64,000 nucleotides of DNA from Myxococcales bacterium (GCA_016794525.1 JAEUJY010000090.1:1-64000); one strand, 5' to 3'. Shown: positions 25,320-34,839, counted from the first letter of the stretch. Notes: generated by a model not told the origin, from the letters alone. Numbers and translations are program-made.

Positions 25320-26647
25320 CGCGACCGCGCGGCGCTCGACGCGCGACGCTGATCGCGCCGGCGGTGCTGGCGGTGCTGGCCGGCTGCGCCGCGCCCCGGC
25401 GCGCCGCGCCGCCGCCGTGGTCGCCGCCGTGGCTGGCCGCCGCGCGCGCCGCGTACCTCGACGATCCGGCCGCGCGCCGCGCCGCGCTGGTCGCGTCGCT
25501 GACCAACCCGCGCAACACCTACTCGCGCCACCGGCTCGGCGAGTACGCGCGCGGCGACGTCGGCTGGGATCTGCTGCCGGTGTGGAACCCGCGGGCCCGC
25601 GCGCTCGATCGCGCCGTCGTCGACGGCCTCGCCGCGGGCCAGCCGCTGCCGACGCCGACCGCGCCGCTGTGGGACGGCGCGCGCCCGGCCGACGACGCCG
25701 CGTGGATCGCGCTGGGCCGGCGGGTGTTCTTCGAGTACCCGCTGCGCGACGACGTCGGCGTCGCCCACCTGTTCGCGGCCCGCGGCGCCGCCGCGATCGC
25801 CGCGCGCGACGCCACCGCCGAGGCGCTGGGGCTCGAGCGCGCCGTCGACGGCAGCTACCCTGGGCTGGTGGTGTTCGCCGACGTCGACGGCGTGACCCGG
25901 CTCGGCATCACCTGCGCGCTGTGCCACAGCGCGCGGCGCGGCGCGACGCTGGTGGTCGGCACCGCGCGCCGCCGCTTCGACCTCGGCGCGCTCCGACTGG
26001 CCTACCACCGCGACACCGGCGCGCCGATCGATCCGGCGCTGGCCGCGCGGATGGCGAGCTGGGGCCCCGGCCGCGCCGACGTCACCGAGGACGACGACGA
26101 GGATCCGGTCGCGATCCCCGAGCTGTGGGGGCTGCGCGAGCGCCGCTACCTGACCCAGGCCGGCACGATCCGCCACGGCGCGCCGGCGGCGCTGGCGATC
26201 CGCCAGGAGACCCAGCTCTTGCACGCCGGCGGCGAGCGGGTCCGGCCGCCGCGCGAGCTGGCGTGGGCGCTGGCGATGTACCTGTACAGCCTGACCCCGC
26301 CGCCGCCGGCGCCGGTGGGCGATCCCGCCGAGCGGGCGCGCGGCGCGGCGCTGTTCGACCAGCACTGCCGGCGCTGCCACCGCGATCCCGCCGGCGGCGG
26401 CGACGCGCTGCCGGCCGCGCAGATCGGCACCGATCCCGCGCTCGCCAACGGCCGCGCCCGCGGCACCGGGCGCTACCGCACGCCGGCGCTGCTCGGCCTC
26501 GCGGCCAGCGCGCCGTACCTCCACGACGGCTCGGTCGCGTCGCTGGCCGAGCTGCTCGCGCCGCCGCCGGGCCGCGGCCACCGCTTCGGCGCGCACCTGC
26601 CGCCGGCCGATCGCGCGGCGCTGATCGCGTTCCTCGCGTCGCGGTGA
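25310..26647 (+). CDS. Dihaem c-type cytochrome lipoprotein
   Basis: This 445-residue exported protein has two CxxCH haem-attachment sites, CALCH (202-206) and CRRCH (353-357). GTG 25310 is chosen because it gives a good lipoprotein signal (LAGC, Cys26); it overlaps the upstream gene by ten bases. The C-terminal part, with GRYRTPALLGLAASAPYLHDGSVASLAELL, resembles the second haem domain of MauG/bacterial cytochrome c peroxidase-type proteins, including a likely distal Tyr and the PYLHDGS motif. Whether it is a peroxidase, an oxidase or an electron carrier cannot be told. Confidence 0.78.
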   Translation: MLLARPRGARRATLIAPAVLAVLAGCAAPRRAAPPPWSPPWLAAARAAYLDDPAARRAALVASLTNPRNTYSRHRLGEYARGDVGWDLLPVWNPRARALDRAVVDGLAAGQPLPTPTAPLWDGARPADDAAWIALGRRVFFEYPLRDDVGVAHLFAARGAAAIAARDATAEALGLERAVDGSYPGLVVFADVDGVTRLGITCALCHSARRGATLVVGTARRRFDLGALRLAYHRDTGAPIDPALAARMASWGPGRADVTEDDDEDPVAIPELWGLRERRYLTQAGTIRHGAPAALAIRQETQLLHAGGERVRPPRELAWALAMYLYSLTPPPPAPVGDPAERARGAALFDQHCRRCHRDPAGGGDALPAAQIGTDPALANGRARGTGRYRTPALLGLAASAPYLHDGSVASLAELLAPPPGRGHRFGAHLPPADRAALIAFLASR

Positions 26648-26664
26648 CGATCGGGTCGCCGCGC

Positions 26665-27348
26665 TCAGGTCACGGCGCCGGGCGGCAGCACCGCCGGGCC
26701 GGAGACGACGGTCTGCTGGGTCAGCGTGCGCTCGTCGTCGCCGACCGCGACGGTCACGCGCAGCGTGTAGACGCCGTCGTGCGACTCGAACGGGCCCTTG
26801 CCGTAGGTGGCCCAGGCCGGCGCGGTCAGCTCGTACGCGGTCGCCAGGTCGTCGCCCGCCGCGATGGTCTCGGCCCACGGCTCGTAGTGATCGCCCTGCC
26901 ACGCGGTCGGCGCGCGCGCGGTGAGCTCGCCGAGCACCGCGCCGGCGTCGTCGAGCAGCTCGATCTTCTTGATCGCGAACCGGGTCGCGCCGCCGCTGGC
27001 CGGCCCGCGCACGCGCAGCTGCACGAACGACTGCTCGCACGCCGCCTCGCCCTCCTGCGCCGAGTACGCGCCGCCGCCCGGCGCGCGCTTCGCCGCGCTC
27101 TGGCTCGACGCCATGTCGGCCGCCGGCGGCGCGGCCGGCTCGGCGGCGGCGGCCTCGGCGGGGGCGCTCGGCGCCGGCAGCGACCACGCCGGCCCGCGGT
27201 TGTCCGGGCAGTCGTCGGCCAGCGTCACCGACGCGATCGCCACCTCGACCGCGGCGGCGTCGGGGGTCGGCCCCTTCGGCCCCCCCGGCTTCGCGCAGGC
27301 GACCACGGCGAGCGAACCAACGACGAACCAGGCAGGAGCAGCGCGCAT
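26665..27348 (-). CDS. Hypothetical lipoprotein
   Basis: This 227-residue predicted lipoprotein (VVAC, Cys18) has a Pro/Lys-rich tether (KPGGPKGPTPDA), then a low-complexity Ala/Pro/Glu zone (residues ~60-95). The C-terminal domain of about 120 residues has a beta-sandwich look (FVQLRVRGP, IKKIELLDDAG, YTLRVTVAVGDDERTLTQQ). No named family is recognised. A ribosome site (GGAGG) is seen upstream on the minus strand. Confidence 0.6.
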   Translation of the reverse strand: MRAAPAWFVVGSLAVVACAKPGGPKGPTPDAAAVEVAIASVTLADDCPDNRGPAWSLPAPSAPAEAAAAEPAAPPAADMASSQSAAKRAPGGGAYSAQEGEAACEQSFVQLRVRGPASGGATRFAIKKIELLDDAGAVLGELTARAPTAWQGDHYEPWAETIAAGDDLATAYELTAPAWATYGKGPFESHDGVYTLRVTVAVGDDERTLTQQTVVSGPAVLPPGAVT

Positions 27349-27412
27349 CGAGACCTCCGCGGCCAGGGTAGCGCGCCGCCCGACGCGCCGCCGGTCGCGG
27401 CGTCACCGAACG

Positions 27413-27859
27413 TCAGCGCGGCGCCGCTCGGCCGGGGGCGACCGCGGCGGCGTCGGCGGCCAGGCCCGCGATCAGCTTGGTCAGCAGCGCGCGCAGCGTC
27501 CGGGCCTCGTCGGCGGTCAGGTGCCGCCGCAGGTGCTGCTCGACGTCGTCGACGACCTGATCGCCGATCGCGATCGCCTGGGCGGCCGGCTTGCACAGCA
27601 CCAGCTTGACGCAGCGGCGATCGTCGCCCGCGCGCCGCTCGATCAGGCCGTCGGCGACCAGACGATCGACCAGCCGGCTCACCGCGGGCGGATCGATGAA
27701 CAGCCGCTCGGCGAGCTCGCCCTGCGTGTGGAGCCCCTCGCGGATCGCCTTGAGCGCGCGCAGGTGCTGCAGCGGGCGGGCGGTGCGCGCCGCGGCGCTG
27801 TGGCGCGCCGCGGCCCGGATCTGCCGGTACGCCAGCGAGAGCTGCTCGACGAGTCGCAC
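27413..27859 (-). CDS. MarR-family transcriptional regulator
   Basis: This 148-residue winged-helix repressor has the recognition region TQGELAERLFIDPPAVSRLVDRLVADGLIERR (residues ~45-76) followed by a DDRRCVKL wing, as in MarR proteins. GTG 27859 is the start. It is divergent from the outer-membrane factor, adaptor and RND pump genes. The 63-base gap holds overlapping palindromes, so it most likely represses the efflux operon and itself and is relieved by a small ligand. Confidence 0.88.
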   Translation of the reverse strand: MRLVEQLSLAYRQIRAAARHSAAARTARPLQHLRALKAIREGLHTQGELAERLFIDPPAVSRLVDRLVADGLIERRAGDDRRCVKLVLCKPAAQAIAIGDQVVDDVEQHLRRHLTADEARTLRALLTKLIAGLAADAAAVAPGRAAPR

Positions 27860-27871
27860 CCCGGTAAACTA

Positions 27872-27897
27872 TTGCATCTTGCAACAGTTGCCAACTG
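27872..27897. promoter_or_regulatory. Operator region with adjoining palindromes between marR-like and efflux genes
   Basis: TTGCA-TCT-TGCAA (27872-27884) and CAGTTG-C-CAACTG (27885-27897) are two perfect, abutting inverted repeats, and GCAAC-A-GTTGC (27881-27891) overlaps both. They sit in an AT-richer island in the divergent spacer. TTGCCA (27888-27893) with CATAGT (27910-27915), 16 bases apart, could be the efflux operon's -35/-10, which the operator would cover. That would place transcription start almost at the ATG (27923). Confidence 0.6.
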
Positions 27898-27922
27898 CAC
27901 TGGTCGCGGCATAGTCGCGCCG

Positions 27923-29308
27923 ATGGGTCGCATCCTCTCGGTGACCGTCGCGGCCGCCACCCTGGCCGCGCTGACGCCCGCCGCCGCGCAGCCGACACCC
28001 GCACCGCCCGCGCCGCCACCGCCGCGGCCCGCGTTCGCGCCGACCGTCGACGATCCGCTGCTGGCCCCGCCGCCGCCCGCGCCGCGGGCGCTCGGCTCGT
28101 GGGCCGAGGCCTGGGGCCTCCTCGCCGCCGCGCCGCCCCGGGGCCGCGCCACCGCCGAGGTCGCGCGCAGCCGCGCCGCCGCCCGGGCCGCCGCCGCCGC
28201 CCGCCGCCCTACCGTCGCGGCGTCGGCGACGCTGGCGATCGATCTGGTGCACCCGACGGTGGCGCCCGGCGTGCCGGCCGGCCCCGACTACACGCCGACC
28301 GCGCCGCTCGGCTCGGCGGCGATCACCGCCAGCTGGCCGGTGCTCGACGTCGCCGCCCGCCGCGCCCGCGCCACCGCCGCCGCCGATCTGCGCGGCGCCG
28401 AGGCCAGCCAGGTCGACGTCGAGCGGCGCACCGCGCTGGTCGCCGCCGACGCGGTGGTCGCGGTGCTCGCCGCGACCCGGGCCACCGCGCTCACCCGCCA
28501 GGGCCTGCAGCTCGCGCTCGAGCGCGCCGCGCTGGGCGAGCGCACCCACGAGCTGGGCGCCGCCACCGAGCTCGACGCGATCCGCACCCGCCAGGACGTC
28601 GCGGTCGCGCGCGCCGCGGTGATCGCGGGCGACGAGCAGCTGCGGGTGGCGCGCGAGGCGCTCGGCGCCGCGCTCGGCGTCGACGGTGAGGTCGACGTCG
28701 CGCCGGCGCTCGCCGCCGACGCGCTCGTGACCCAGCTCGCCGGGCAGTGCCGCCCGCTGGCCGCCGGCGAGGAGCGCGCCGACGTGATCAGCGCCCGCGC
28801 CGACGTCGAGGCCGCGCGGGCGCGGCAGGCCGAGGTCGAGGCCACCAAGCTGCCGGCGCTCGATCTGACGTCGACCTTGTCGGCGTACACCACCGATCCC
28901 GCGCCGGGGCGCATCCCGGCGTGGACGCTGGCGCTGGTGCTGCGGGTGCCGATCTGGGACGGCGGCCGCCGCGCCGCCGCCGTCGCCCAGCGCGCCGCCG
29001 CCGTCGACGACGCCCGCGCCGTGACCGAGGCGGTCCGCCGCGCGGCGACGCTCGAGATCGCCCGAGCCCGCCGCGGCGGCGCGGTCGCCGCCGAGCTCCT
29101 GGCCGCGGCCACCGAGGCCCGCGATCTGGCGGCGCGGGTCGACGCGATGACGCGCCGCTCGTTCGAGATGGGCCGGGCCACCAGCCTCGAGCTGGTGCAG
29201 AGCGCCGGCGTGCTGCGCCAGGCCGAGCTCACGCTGGCCCAGCGCGAGGCGGCGCTGATCGCCGCCCAGGTCGAGTCACTGCTCACGGAGGCCCGATGCG
29301 TCCCTTGA
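27923..29308 (+). CDS. TolC-like outer-membrane efflux factor
   Basis: This 461-residue exported protein has a signal peptide (cleavage near AAAQ), a Pro-rich lead and two long helical repeats typical of the TolC/OprM family. Family features are LDAIRTRQDVAVAR in the first half, WTLALVLRVPIWDGG before the second helix pair and SLELVQSAGVLRQAELTLAQ near the end. It forms the trimeric outer-membrane channel. The next gene starts 13 bases before its stop, so the pump operon is coupled. Lack of a lipobox means it is not an OprM-type lipoprotein. Confidence 0.88.
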   Translation: MGRILSVTVAAATLAALTPAAAQPTPAPPAPPPPRPAFAPTVDDPLLAPPPPAPRALGSWAEAWGLLAAAPPRGRATAEVARSRAAARAAAAARRPTVAASATLAIDLVHPTVAPGVPAGPDYTPTAPLGSAAITASWPVLDVAARRARATAAADLRGAEASQVDVERRTALVAADAVVAVLAATRATALTRQGLQLALERAALGERTHELGAATELDAIRTRQDVAVARAAVIAGDEQLRVAREALGAALGVDGEVDVAPALAADALVTQLAGQCRPLAAGEERADVISARADVEAARARQAEVEATKLPALDLTSTLSAYTTDPAPGRIPAWTLALVLRVPIWDGGRRAAAVAQRAAAVDDARAVTEAVRRAATLEIARARRGGAVAAELLAAATEARDLAARVDAMTRRSFEMGRATSLELVQSAGVLRQAELTLAQREAALIAAQVESLLTEARCVP

Positions 29309-30504
29309 TCGCCCTGGTGCTGTCGCTGTCCGTCGTCGCCTGCGGCGGCGCGCCCGCGAAGCAGCCGCCGCCCCCGCCGCCGCGCGAGGTGCAGGTCCTG
29401 ACGATGGCGCCGACCGAGGCGCGCGTGCAGGGCGAGTACCTCGGATCGCTCCTGTCGCGCGCCAGCCTCACCGTGCTGCCCCAGGTCGCGGGCTACGTCC
29501 GCAAGATCCACGTCAAGCCGGGCCAGCCGGTCGCGGTCGGCGATCCGCTGGTCGAGATCGACGCCCGCGAGGAGTCGGCGGCGCTGTCGTCGGCCGCGGC
29601 CCAGGCCGACTCGGCGGCCGCGGCGCTGGCGCTGGCCGAGCAGTCGCGCGCGCGGATCGAGGCGCTGCACCAGGAGGGCCTGGCCACCGCGCAGGAGCTC
29701 GACAAGAGCCGCGCCGACGTCGCGGCCGCCACCGCCGCGGTGCGCGCCGCCGGCGCCCAGGTGTCGCAGCGGCGGGTCGCCGTCGGCAACCGCGTCGTCC
29801 GCGCCGCGGTGCCCGGCGTGATCGGCGACGTCGTCGTGCGCATCGGCGACTACGTCACCGCCACCTCGCGGCTGACCACGATCGCCGGCAACGACGGCCT
29901 CGAGCTGACGCTGTCGGTGCCGGCGCCGCGCGCCCGCTCGCTCGCGGTCGGCGCGCCGATCGAGGTGCTCGACGACGACGGCCAGGTGCTGCACGCGACG
30001 ACCGCGTTCTACGTCGCGGCCGAGGCCGACCCGCGCACCCAGCTGGTCGCGGTCAAGGCCGCGGTGCCGTCGACCCTCGGGCTGCGCCCGAGCGAGCTGG
30101 TGCGCGCGCGGGTGGTGTACTCGGTCGGCCAGGCGCTGCAGGTGCCGGCGCTCGCGGTGGTCCGCCAGGGCGGCGCCGCGTTCGTCTTCGTCGTGACCGA
30201 CCAGCCGCCCAAGCCCAAGCCCGGCGCGCCCGCGCCGCCGCCGGCCAAGCCCGGCACGCTGTTCGTCGCGCGCCAGATGATCCAGCTCGGCGCGCTCGGC
30301 CCGAAGGGCTTCATCGTCGACCACGGCCTCGCGCCCGGCGATCGCGTCGCGGTGTCGTCGATCCAGCTCCTGCGCGACGGCGCCGCGGTCACCATCGGCG
30401 CCCCCAAGGCCGCGCCCGCGCCCGCCGCGCCCGCGCCCGCCGCACCCGCCCCCGCCCCCGCGCCCGCCGCACCTGCCCCCGCCGCACCTCCCGCGGGGCG
30501 GTGA
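29296..30504 (+). CDS. RND efflux periplasmic adaptor (membrane fusion) lipoprotein
   Basis: The 402-residue protein has a lipobox VVAC (Cys16), a Pro-rich tether, a barrel-sandwich half (VLPQVAGYVRKIHVKPGQPVAVGDPL), an alpha hairpin (ALHQEGLATAQELDKSRADV) and the second lipoyl half (VRAAVPGVIGDVVVRIGDYV). The last ~30 residues are an Ala/Pro repeat tail unusual for the family. It links the RND pump to the TolC-like channel. ATG 29296 overlaps the upstream gene by 13 bases, with CGGAGG as ribosome site; the pump gene follows after 4 bases. Confidence 0.92.
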   Translation: MRPLIALVLSLSVVACGGAPAKQPPPPPPREVQVLTMAPTEARVQGEYLGSLLSRASLTVLPQVAGYVRKIHVKPGQPVAVGDPLVEIDAREESAALSSAAAQADSAAAALALAEQSRARIEALHQEGLATAQELDKSRADVAAATAAVRAAGAQVSQRRVAVGNRVVRAAVPGVIGDVVVRIGDYVTATSRLTTIAGNDGLELTLSVPAPRARSLAVGAPIEVLDDDGQVLHATTAFYVAAEADPRTQLVAVKAAVPSTLGLRPSELVRARVVYSVGQALQVPALAVVRQGGAAFVFVVTDQPPKPKPGAPAPPPAKPGTLFVARQMIQLGALGPKGFIVDHGLAPGDRVAVSSIQLLRDGAAVTIGAPKAAPAPAAPAPAAPAPAPAPAAPAPAAPPAGR

Positions 30505-30508
30505 TCCG

Positions 30509-33500
30509 ATGATCGACTTCTTCCTCCGCCGCCCGGTGTTCGCGTCGGTGTGCGCGATCATCATCACGCTGGCCGGCGCGATGGCGGTGCCGCGCCTGCC
30601 GATCGCGCAGTACCCCGACCTCGCGCCGCCCCAGGTCACCGTCACCGCCACCTACGTGGGCGCCAGCTCCGACGTCGTCGAGACCGCGGTCACGATCCCG
30701 ATCGAGCAGGAGCTCAACGGCGTCGAGGGCATGAAGTACATCTCGTCGACCAGCACCAACGACGGGGTGAGCACCGTGACGGTCACGTTCCACCCGACCC
30801 GCGATCTCGAGGTCGCGGCGGTCGACGTCCAGAACCGGGTCGCGCGCGCCGCGGCCCGGTTGCCCGCCCAGGTCAACCAGGCCGGCATCGTCGTCAACAA
30901 GGCGTCGAACCAGCTCCTGTGCAGCTTCGGCTTCTTCACCGCCGACGACCGCTACGACCCGGCGTTCCTGTCGAACTTCGCCGACGTCTACCTGAAGGAC
31001 GCGATCAAGCGCATCCCCGGCGTCGGCGAGGTGCGCATCTTCGGCGAGCGCAAGTTCGCGATGCGGGTGTGGCTGGATCCGACCCGGCTGGCCCGGCGCA
31101 AGCTGACCGCCCAGGACGTGCTGCGCGCGCTGCAGGAGCAGAACATCCAGATCGCCGCCGGCCAGCTCGGCCAGCCGCCGTCGGCGCCCGATCAGCCGTA
31201 CCAGCTGGCGGTGCGCGCCCAGGGCCGCCTGGTCGAGCCCGGCGAGTTCGCCGACATCGTGATCCAGCGCGGCGACGCCGGCGAGCTGGTCCGGCTGGGC
31301 GACGTCGGCCGGGTCGAGCTCGGCGCCGAGAACTACGGCCAGGCGCTGTTGTTCAACGGCCACCCCGGCGTCGGCGTCGGCATCTTCCAGCTGCCCACCG
31401 CCAACGCGCTCGACGTGCGCGACGCGGTGGTCGCCGAGCTCAAGCGCCTCGAGCCGACCTTCCCGCCGGGCCTGACCTACGCCTCGGGCACCGACACGAC
31501 GCTGGCGGTGCGAGCCTCGGTCGACGAGGTCATCACGACGCTGATCGAGGCGATCGCGCTGGTCATCCTGGTCATCTTCCTGTTCCTGCACGGCTGGCGC
31601 AGCGTGCTGATCACCGCGCTGACCTTGCCGGTGTCGCTGATCGGCACGTTCGCGTTCGTCCAGCTGTTCGGCTTCTCGATCAACACGCTGACGCTGTTCG
31701 GGCTGACGCTGGCCACCGGCCTGGTGGTCGACGACGCGATCGTCGTGATCGAGAACATCGAGCGGCTGATGCACGAGCGCGGGATCTCGCCGCGCGAGGC
31801 CGCGCGGGCCGCGATGCACGAGGTCGCCGGCGCGGTGGTCGCGATCTCGATCGTGCTGATCGCGGTGTTCGTGCCGATCGCGTTCTTCCCCGGCACGACC
31901 GGCGCGATCTACCGGCAGTTCGCGTTGACGATCGCGGCGTCGGTGGCGATCTCGACGTTCGTCGCGCTGACCTTGACCCCGGCCCTGTCGGCGCTGCTGC
32001 TCAAGCCGCAGCACGGCAAGAAGTGGCTGCCGTTCCGGCTGATCGACGGCGCCCTCGACCTCGGCCGCCGCGCCTACGCGGCGTCGATGCGCGGCCTGTT
32101 GCGGGTGCCGCTCTTGGTGATGGTGGTCTTCGTCGGCTGCCTGGCGTTCACCGTGCACCTGTTCCGCACCACCCCGACCGGGTTCATCCCCGACGAGGAT
32201 CAGGGCTACCTGATCATCTCGGTGCAGGGCCCCGACGGCATGTCGTTCGCCGACAACCAGGCGGTCGTCCGCGAGGTGTCGAAGATCCTCGACACCATCC
32301 CCGAGGTGAAGGCGCGGTTCATGGTGTCGGGCTTCTCGCTCAGCGGCACCGGCTCGAACCTGGCGCAGATCTTCGTGCCGCTGATCCCGTGGGAGCAGCG
32401 CACCCGCAAGGAGCAGACCGTCGCCGGGCTGGTCGAGCGGCTGCGCGGGCCGCTGTCGAAGATCGCCAAGGCCAAGGTCACGCCGTTCCAGCCGCCGACG
32501 ATCCGCGGCGTCGGCACGGTCGGCGGCTTCCAGTTCATCGTCGAGGACACCGGCGTCGGCCGGCCGCTCGACGAACTGGCCAGCGCCACCAGCGCGCTGG
32601 TCGCCGCGGCCAACCAGGACCCGCGGCTGCGCGGCATCTTCACGTCGTTCTCGGCCAACACGCCGATCGTCACGGTCGAGGTCGATCGCGAGAAGGCCAA
32701 GGCGCTGGGCGTGCAGGTCGACCAGCTCTACGGGTCGCTGCAGCTGTTCATGGGCAGCCAGTACGTCAACGACTTCAACTACGCCAACCGCACCTACCGC
32801 GTGTACCTGCAGGCCGACGCGCCGTTCCGCGACGATCCCGGCGACATCGGCAACTACATGGTGCGCACCGACGCCGGCGACATGATCCCGGTCGAGGCGG
32901 TCGCGCAGGCCAAGCCCACGACGTCGGCGCAGATCATCCGCCACTACAACCTGTTCCGCGCGGCCGAGATCAACGGCGGCGGCGCGCCCGGCGTGTCGTC
33001 GGGGCAGGCGCTGGCGGCGATGGAGGAGCTGGCGGCGCGCACGCTGCCCGAGGGCATGGCCACCGAGTGGACCGGCATCAGCCTCGAGCAGAAGCAGGCC
33101 GGCAAGGAGACGCTGGTCATCTTCGCGCTCGGCCTGGTGTTCGTGTTCCTGGTGCTGGCCGCGCAGTACGAGAGCTTCGTCCTGCCGCTGGTGATCATCC
33201 TGGCGGTGCCGCTGGCGATCCTCGGCGGCCTCGGCCTGCAGGTGCTGCGCGGCCTGGTCAACGACGTGTTCTGCCAGGTCGGCATGGTCATGCTGGTGGG
33301 CCTGGCCAGCAAGAACGCGATCTTGATCGTCGAGTTCGCCGAGCAGCTGCGCCGCGCCGGCCGCGCGCCGAAGGACGCGGTGATCACCGCCGCCAGCATC
33401 CGCCTGCGGCCGATCCTGATGACCTCGGTGGCGTTCCTGCTCGGCGTCGTGCCGCTGATGCTGGCCCACGGCGCCGGCGCCGCCGCCCGCAACTCGCTCG

Positions 33501-33643
33501 GCACGACGGTGTTCGGCGGCATGCTGGTGTCGACGGTGGTCAACCTGGTGTTCATCCCGGCGATCTACGTGCTGGTGCGGCGCCCGGGGCCGACGGCGGG
33601 GAACCTGCCGCCCGGGCCGGCGCTCGACATCCCGGGCGGATGA
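30509..33643 (+). CDS. RND multidrug efflux permease (HAE1/AcrB type)
   Basis: This 1044-residue proton-driven inner-membrane transporter has the N-terminal FFLRRPVFASVCAIII, two large periplasmic loops and about 12 transmembrane segments. The proton-relay pair D408-D409 in GLVVDDAIVVIENIERL and the TM10 Lys in GLASKNAILIVEFAEQL are both present, so it should be active. Length and layout match HAE1 pumps for hydrophobic drugs rather than metal-type RND proteins. It is the last gene of the tripartite operon controlled by the divergent MarR-type regulator. Confidence 0.95.
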   Translation: MIDFFLRRPVFASVCAIIITLAGAMAVPRLPIAQYPDLAPPQVTVTATYVGASSDVVETAVTIPIEQELNGVEGMKYISSTSTNDGVSTVTVTFHPTRDLEVAAVDVQNRVARAAARLPAQVNQAGIVVNKASNQLLCSFGFFTADDRYDPAFLSNFADVYLKDAIKRIPGVGEVRIFGERKFAMRVWLDPTRLARRKLTAQDVLRALQEQNIQIAAGQLGQPPSAPDQPYQLAVRAQGRLVEPGEFADIVIQRGDAGELVRLGDVGRVELGAENYGQALLFNGHPGVGVGIFQLPTANALDVRDAVVAELKRLEPTFPPGLTYASGTDTTLAVRASVDEVITTLIEAIALVILVIFLFLHGWRSVLITALTLPVSLIGTFAFVQLFGFSINTLTLFGLTLATGLVVDDAIVVIENIERLMHERGISPREAARAAMHEVAGAVVAISIVLIAVFVPIAFFPGTTGAIYRQFALTIAASVAISTFVALTLTPALSALLLKPQHGKKWLPFRLIDGALDLGRRAYAASMRGLLRVPLLVMVVFVGCLAFTVHLFRTTPTGFIPDEDQGYLIISVQGPDGMSFADNQAVVREVSKILDTIPEVKARFMVSGFSLSGTGSNLAQIFVPLIPWEQRTRKEQTVAGLVERLRGPLSKIAKAKVTPFQPPTIRGVGTVGGFQFIVEDTGVGRPLDELASATSALVAAANQDPRLRGIFTSFSANTPIVTVEVDREKAKALGVQVDQLYGSLQLFMGSQYVNDFNYANRTYRVYLQADAPFRDDPGDIGNYMVRTDAGDMIPVEAVAQAKPTTSAQIIRHYNLFRAAEINGGGAPGVSSGQALAAMEELAARTLPEGMATEWTGISLEQKQAGKETLVIFALGLVFVFLVLAAQYESFVLPLVIILAVPLAILGGLGLQVLRGLVNDVFCQVGMVMLVGLASKNAILIVEFAEQLRRAGRAPKDAVITAASIRLRPILMTSVAFLLGVVPLMLAHGAGAAARNSLGTTVFGGMLVSTVVNLVFIPAIYVLVRRPGPTAGNLPPGPALDIPGG

Positions 33644-33681
33644 CGCCGAGGCGCGCACCGGCGGTCTGCTACCATCGGCCC

Positions 33682-34839
33682 ATGCGCCTCCTCCTCGCGA
33701 CCTCCGTCCTCTTCGCCGCGACCGCGTGCGGCTCGGTGAGCACCAGCCCGCCCGACGCGTCCTCGATCGACGCGCCCCCGACCTGTGCGCCCGCGTGCGG
33801 CGCGCACGCGACCTGCCAGGGCACCACCTGCGTGTGCGATCCCGGCTACGCGATGAACGGCGGCGCCTGCACCGACATCGACGAGTGCGCGACCGCCAAC
33901 GGCGGCTGTGCGGCCGACGCGACCTGCACCAACACCGACGGCGCGCGCACCTGCGCGTGCGACCCTGGCTTTCTCGGGGACGGCCTCGCCTGCCGGCCGG
34001 TGTGGACGCTCGAGGCCACGCTGCCGTTCGACATCGACCCAAGCCAGTTCGGCAGCGTGATGGTCGCCCACAACGACCTCGTCTACATCGGGGTCGAGAC
34101 CAACACGACGAGCGCCAAGGCCTTCCGCTCCTACAACACCACCACCCGGCAGGTGTCCGGCCCGCTGGCGCTGCCGCCGGCGACCGACGACGACTTCTGC
34201 GCGTGCGGCGCCACCCAGACGCTGGCCAGCGACGGCACCAACCTCTACATGTTCGGCAACTACGCGACCAAGTACAACCCGGGCACCGACAGCTGGTCGG
34301 TGATCCCCGGCTACACCACCGGCGCCGACTACCGGCGCGCCGAGTCCGCCAGCGTCTACAACCCGATGACGCGCCAGATCCAGGCGTTCGGCGGCCGCGG
34401 CCCGACCGACGTGCAGATGAACTTCTCCGTGCAGACCGCGACGTTCGCGTTCGGCCCGGCGCTGCCGTTCGCGGTGACCGAGGCGGTCGCGTACCTGCCG
34501 GCCGGCAGCGGCACGATCTACCTCGCGGGCGGCCAGCAGCAGGGCGGCGCCGACCGGATCCTGTCGCGACCGATCGGCAGCGCCACCTGGGCCATCCAGC
34601 CCGCCGCGCCGGTCTCGGTGACCTCCCCGATCGGCATGGGCGGGTTCGGCGCGCGGGTCTGGGTCGCCGAACGCTCCGGCAAGATCGTCTTCTTCAACCC
34701 GGGGACGGCGACGTGGGATCACACGCTCGATCTGCCGCCGGACACCCGCGGCGTGGCGACCACCACCGCCGGCACGTTCGCGTTCGCGCGCGACGCGATG
34801 GGCGTGCTCCGCGTCTACAAGCTCGCCAACATCGACTGA
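33682..34839 (+). CDS. EGF-like and Kelch/propeller-like lipoprotein
   Basis: This 385-residue predicted lipoprotein (ATAC, Cys16) has a Ser/Asp tether, then two EGF-like modules (residues ~35-105) with a calcium-type DIDECATANGGC start and C-x-C-x-P-G-F/Y spacing. The rest looks like a beta-propeller of Kelch style, with repeated patterns such as ATKYNPGTDSWSVIPG, ESASVYNPMTRQIQAFGG and KIVFFNPGTATWDH. Surface adhesion or ligand binding is likely, but no function is known. It lies 38 bases after the RND pump but does not look functionally linked to it. Confidence 0.75.
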   Translation: MRLLLATSVLFAATACGSVSTSPPDASSIDAPPTCAPACGAHATCQGTTCVCDPGYAMNGGACTDIDECATANGGCAADATCTNTDGARTCACDPGFLGDGLACRPVWTLEATLPFDIDPSQFGSVMVAHNDLVYIGVETNTTSAKAFRSYNTTTRQVSGPLALPPATDDDFCACGATQTLASDGTNLYMFGNYATKYNPGTDSWSVIPGYTTGADYRRAESASVYNPMTRQIQAFGGRGPTDVQMNFSVQTATFAFGPALPFAVTEAVAYLPAGSGTIYLAGGQQQGGADRILSRPIGSATWAIQPAAPVSVTSPIGMGGFGARVWVAERSGKIVFFNPGTATWDHTLDLPPDTRGVATTTAGTFAFARDAMGVLRVYKLANID

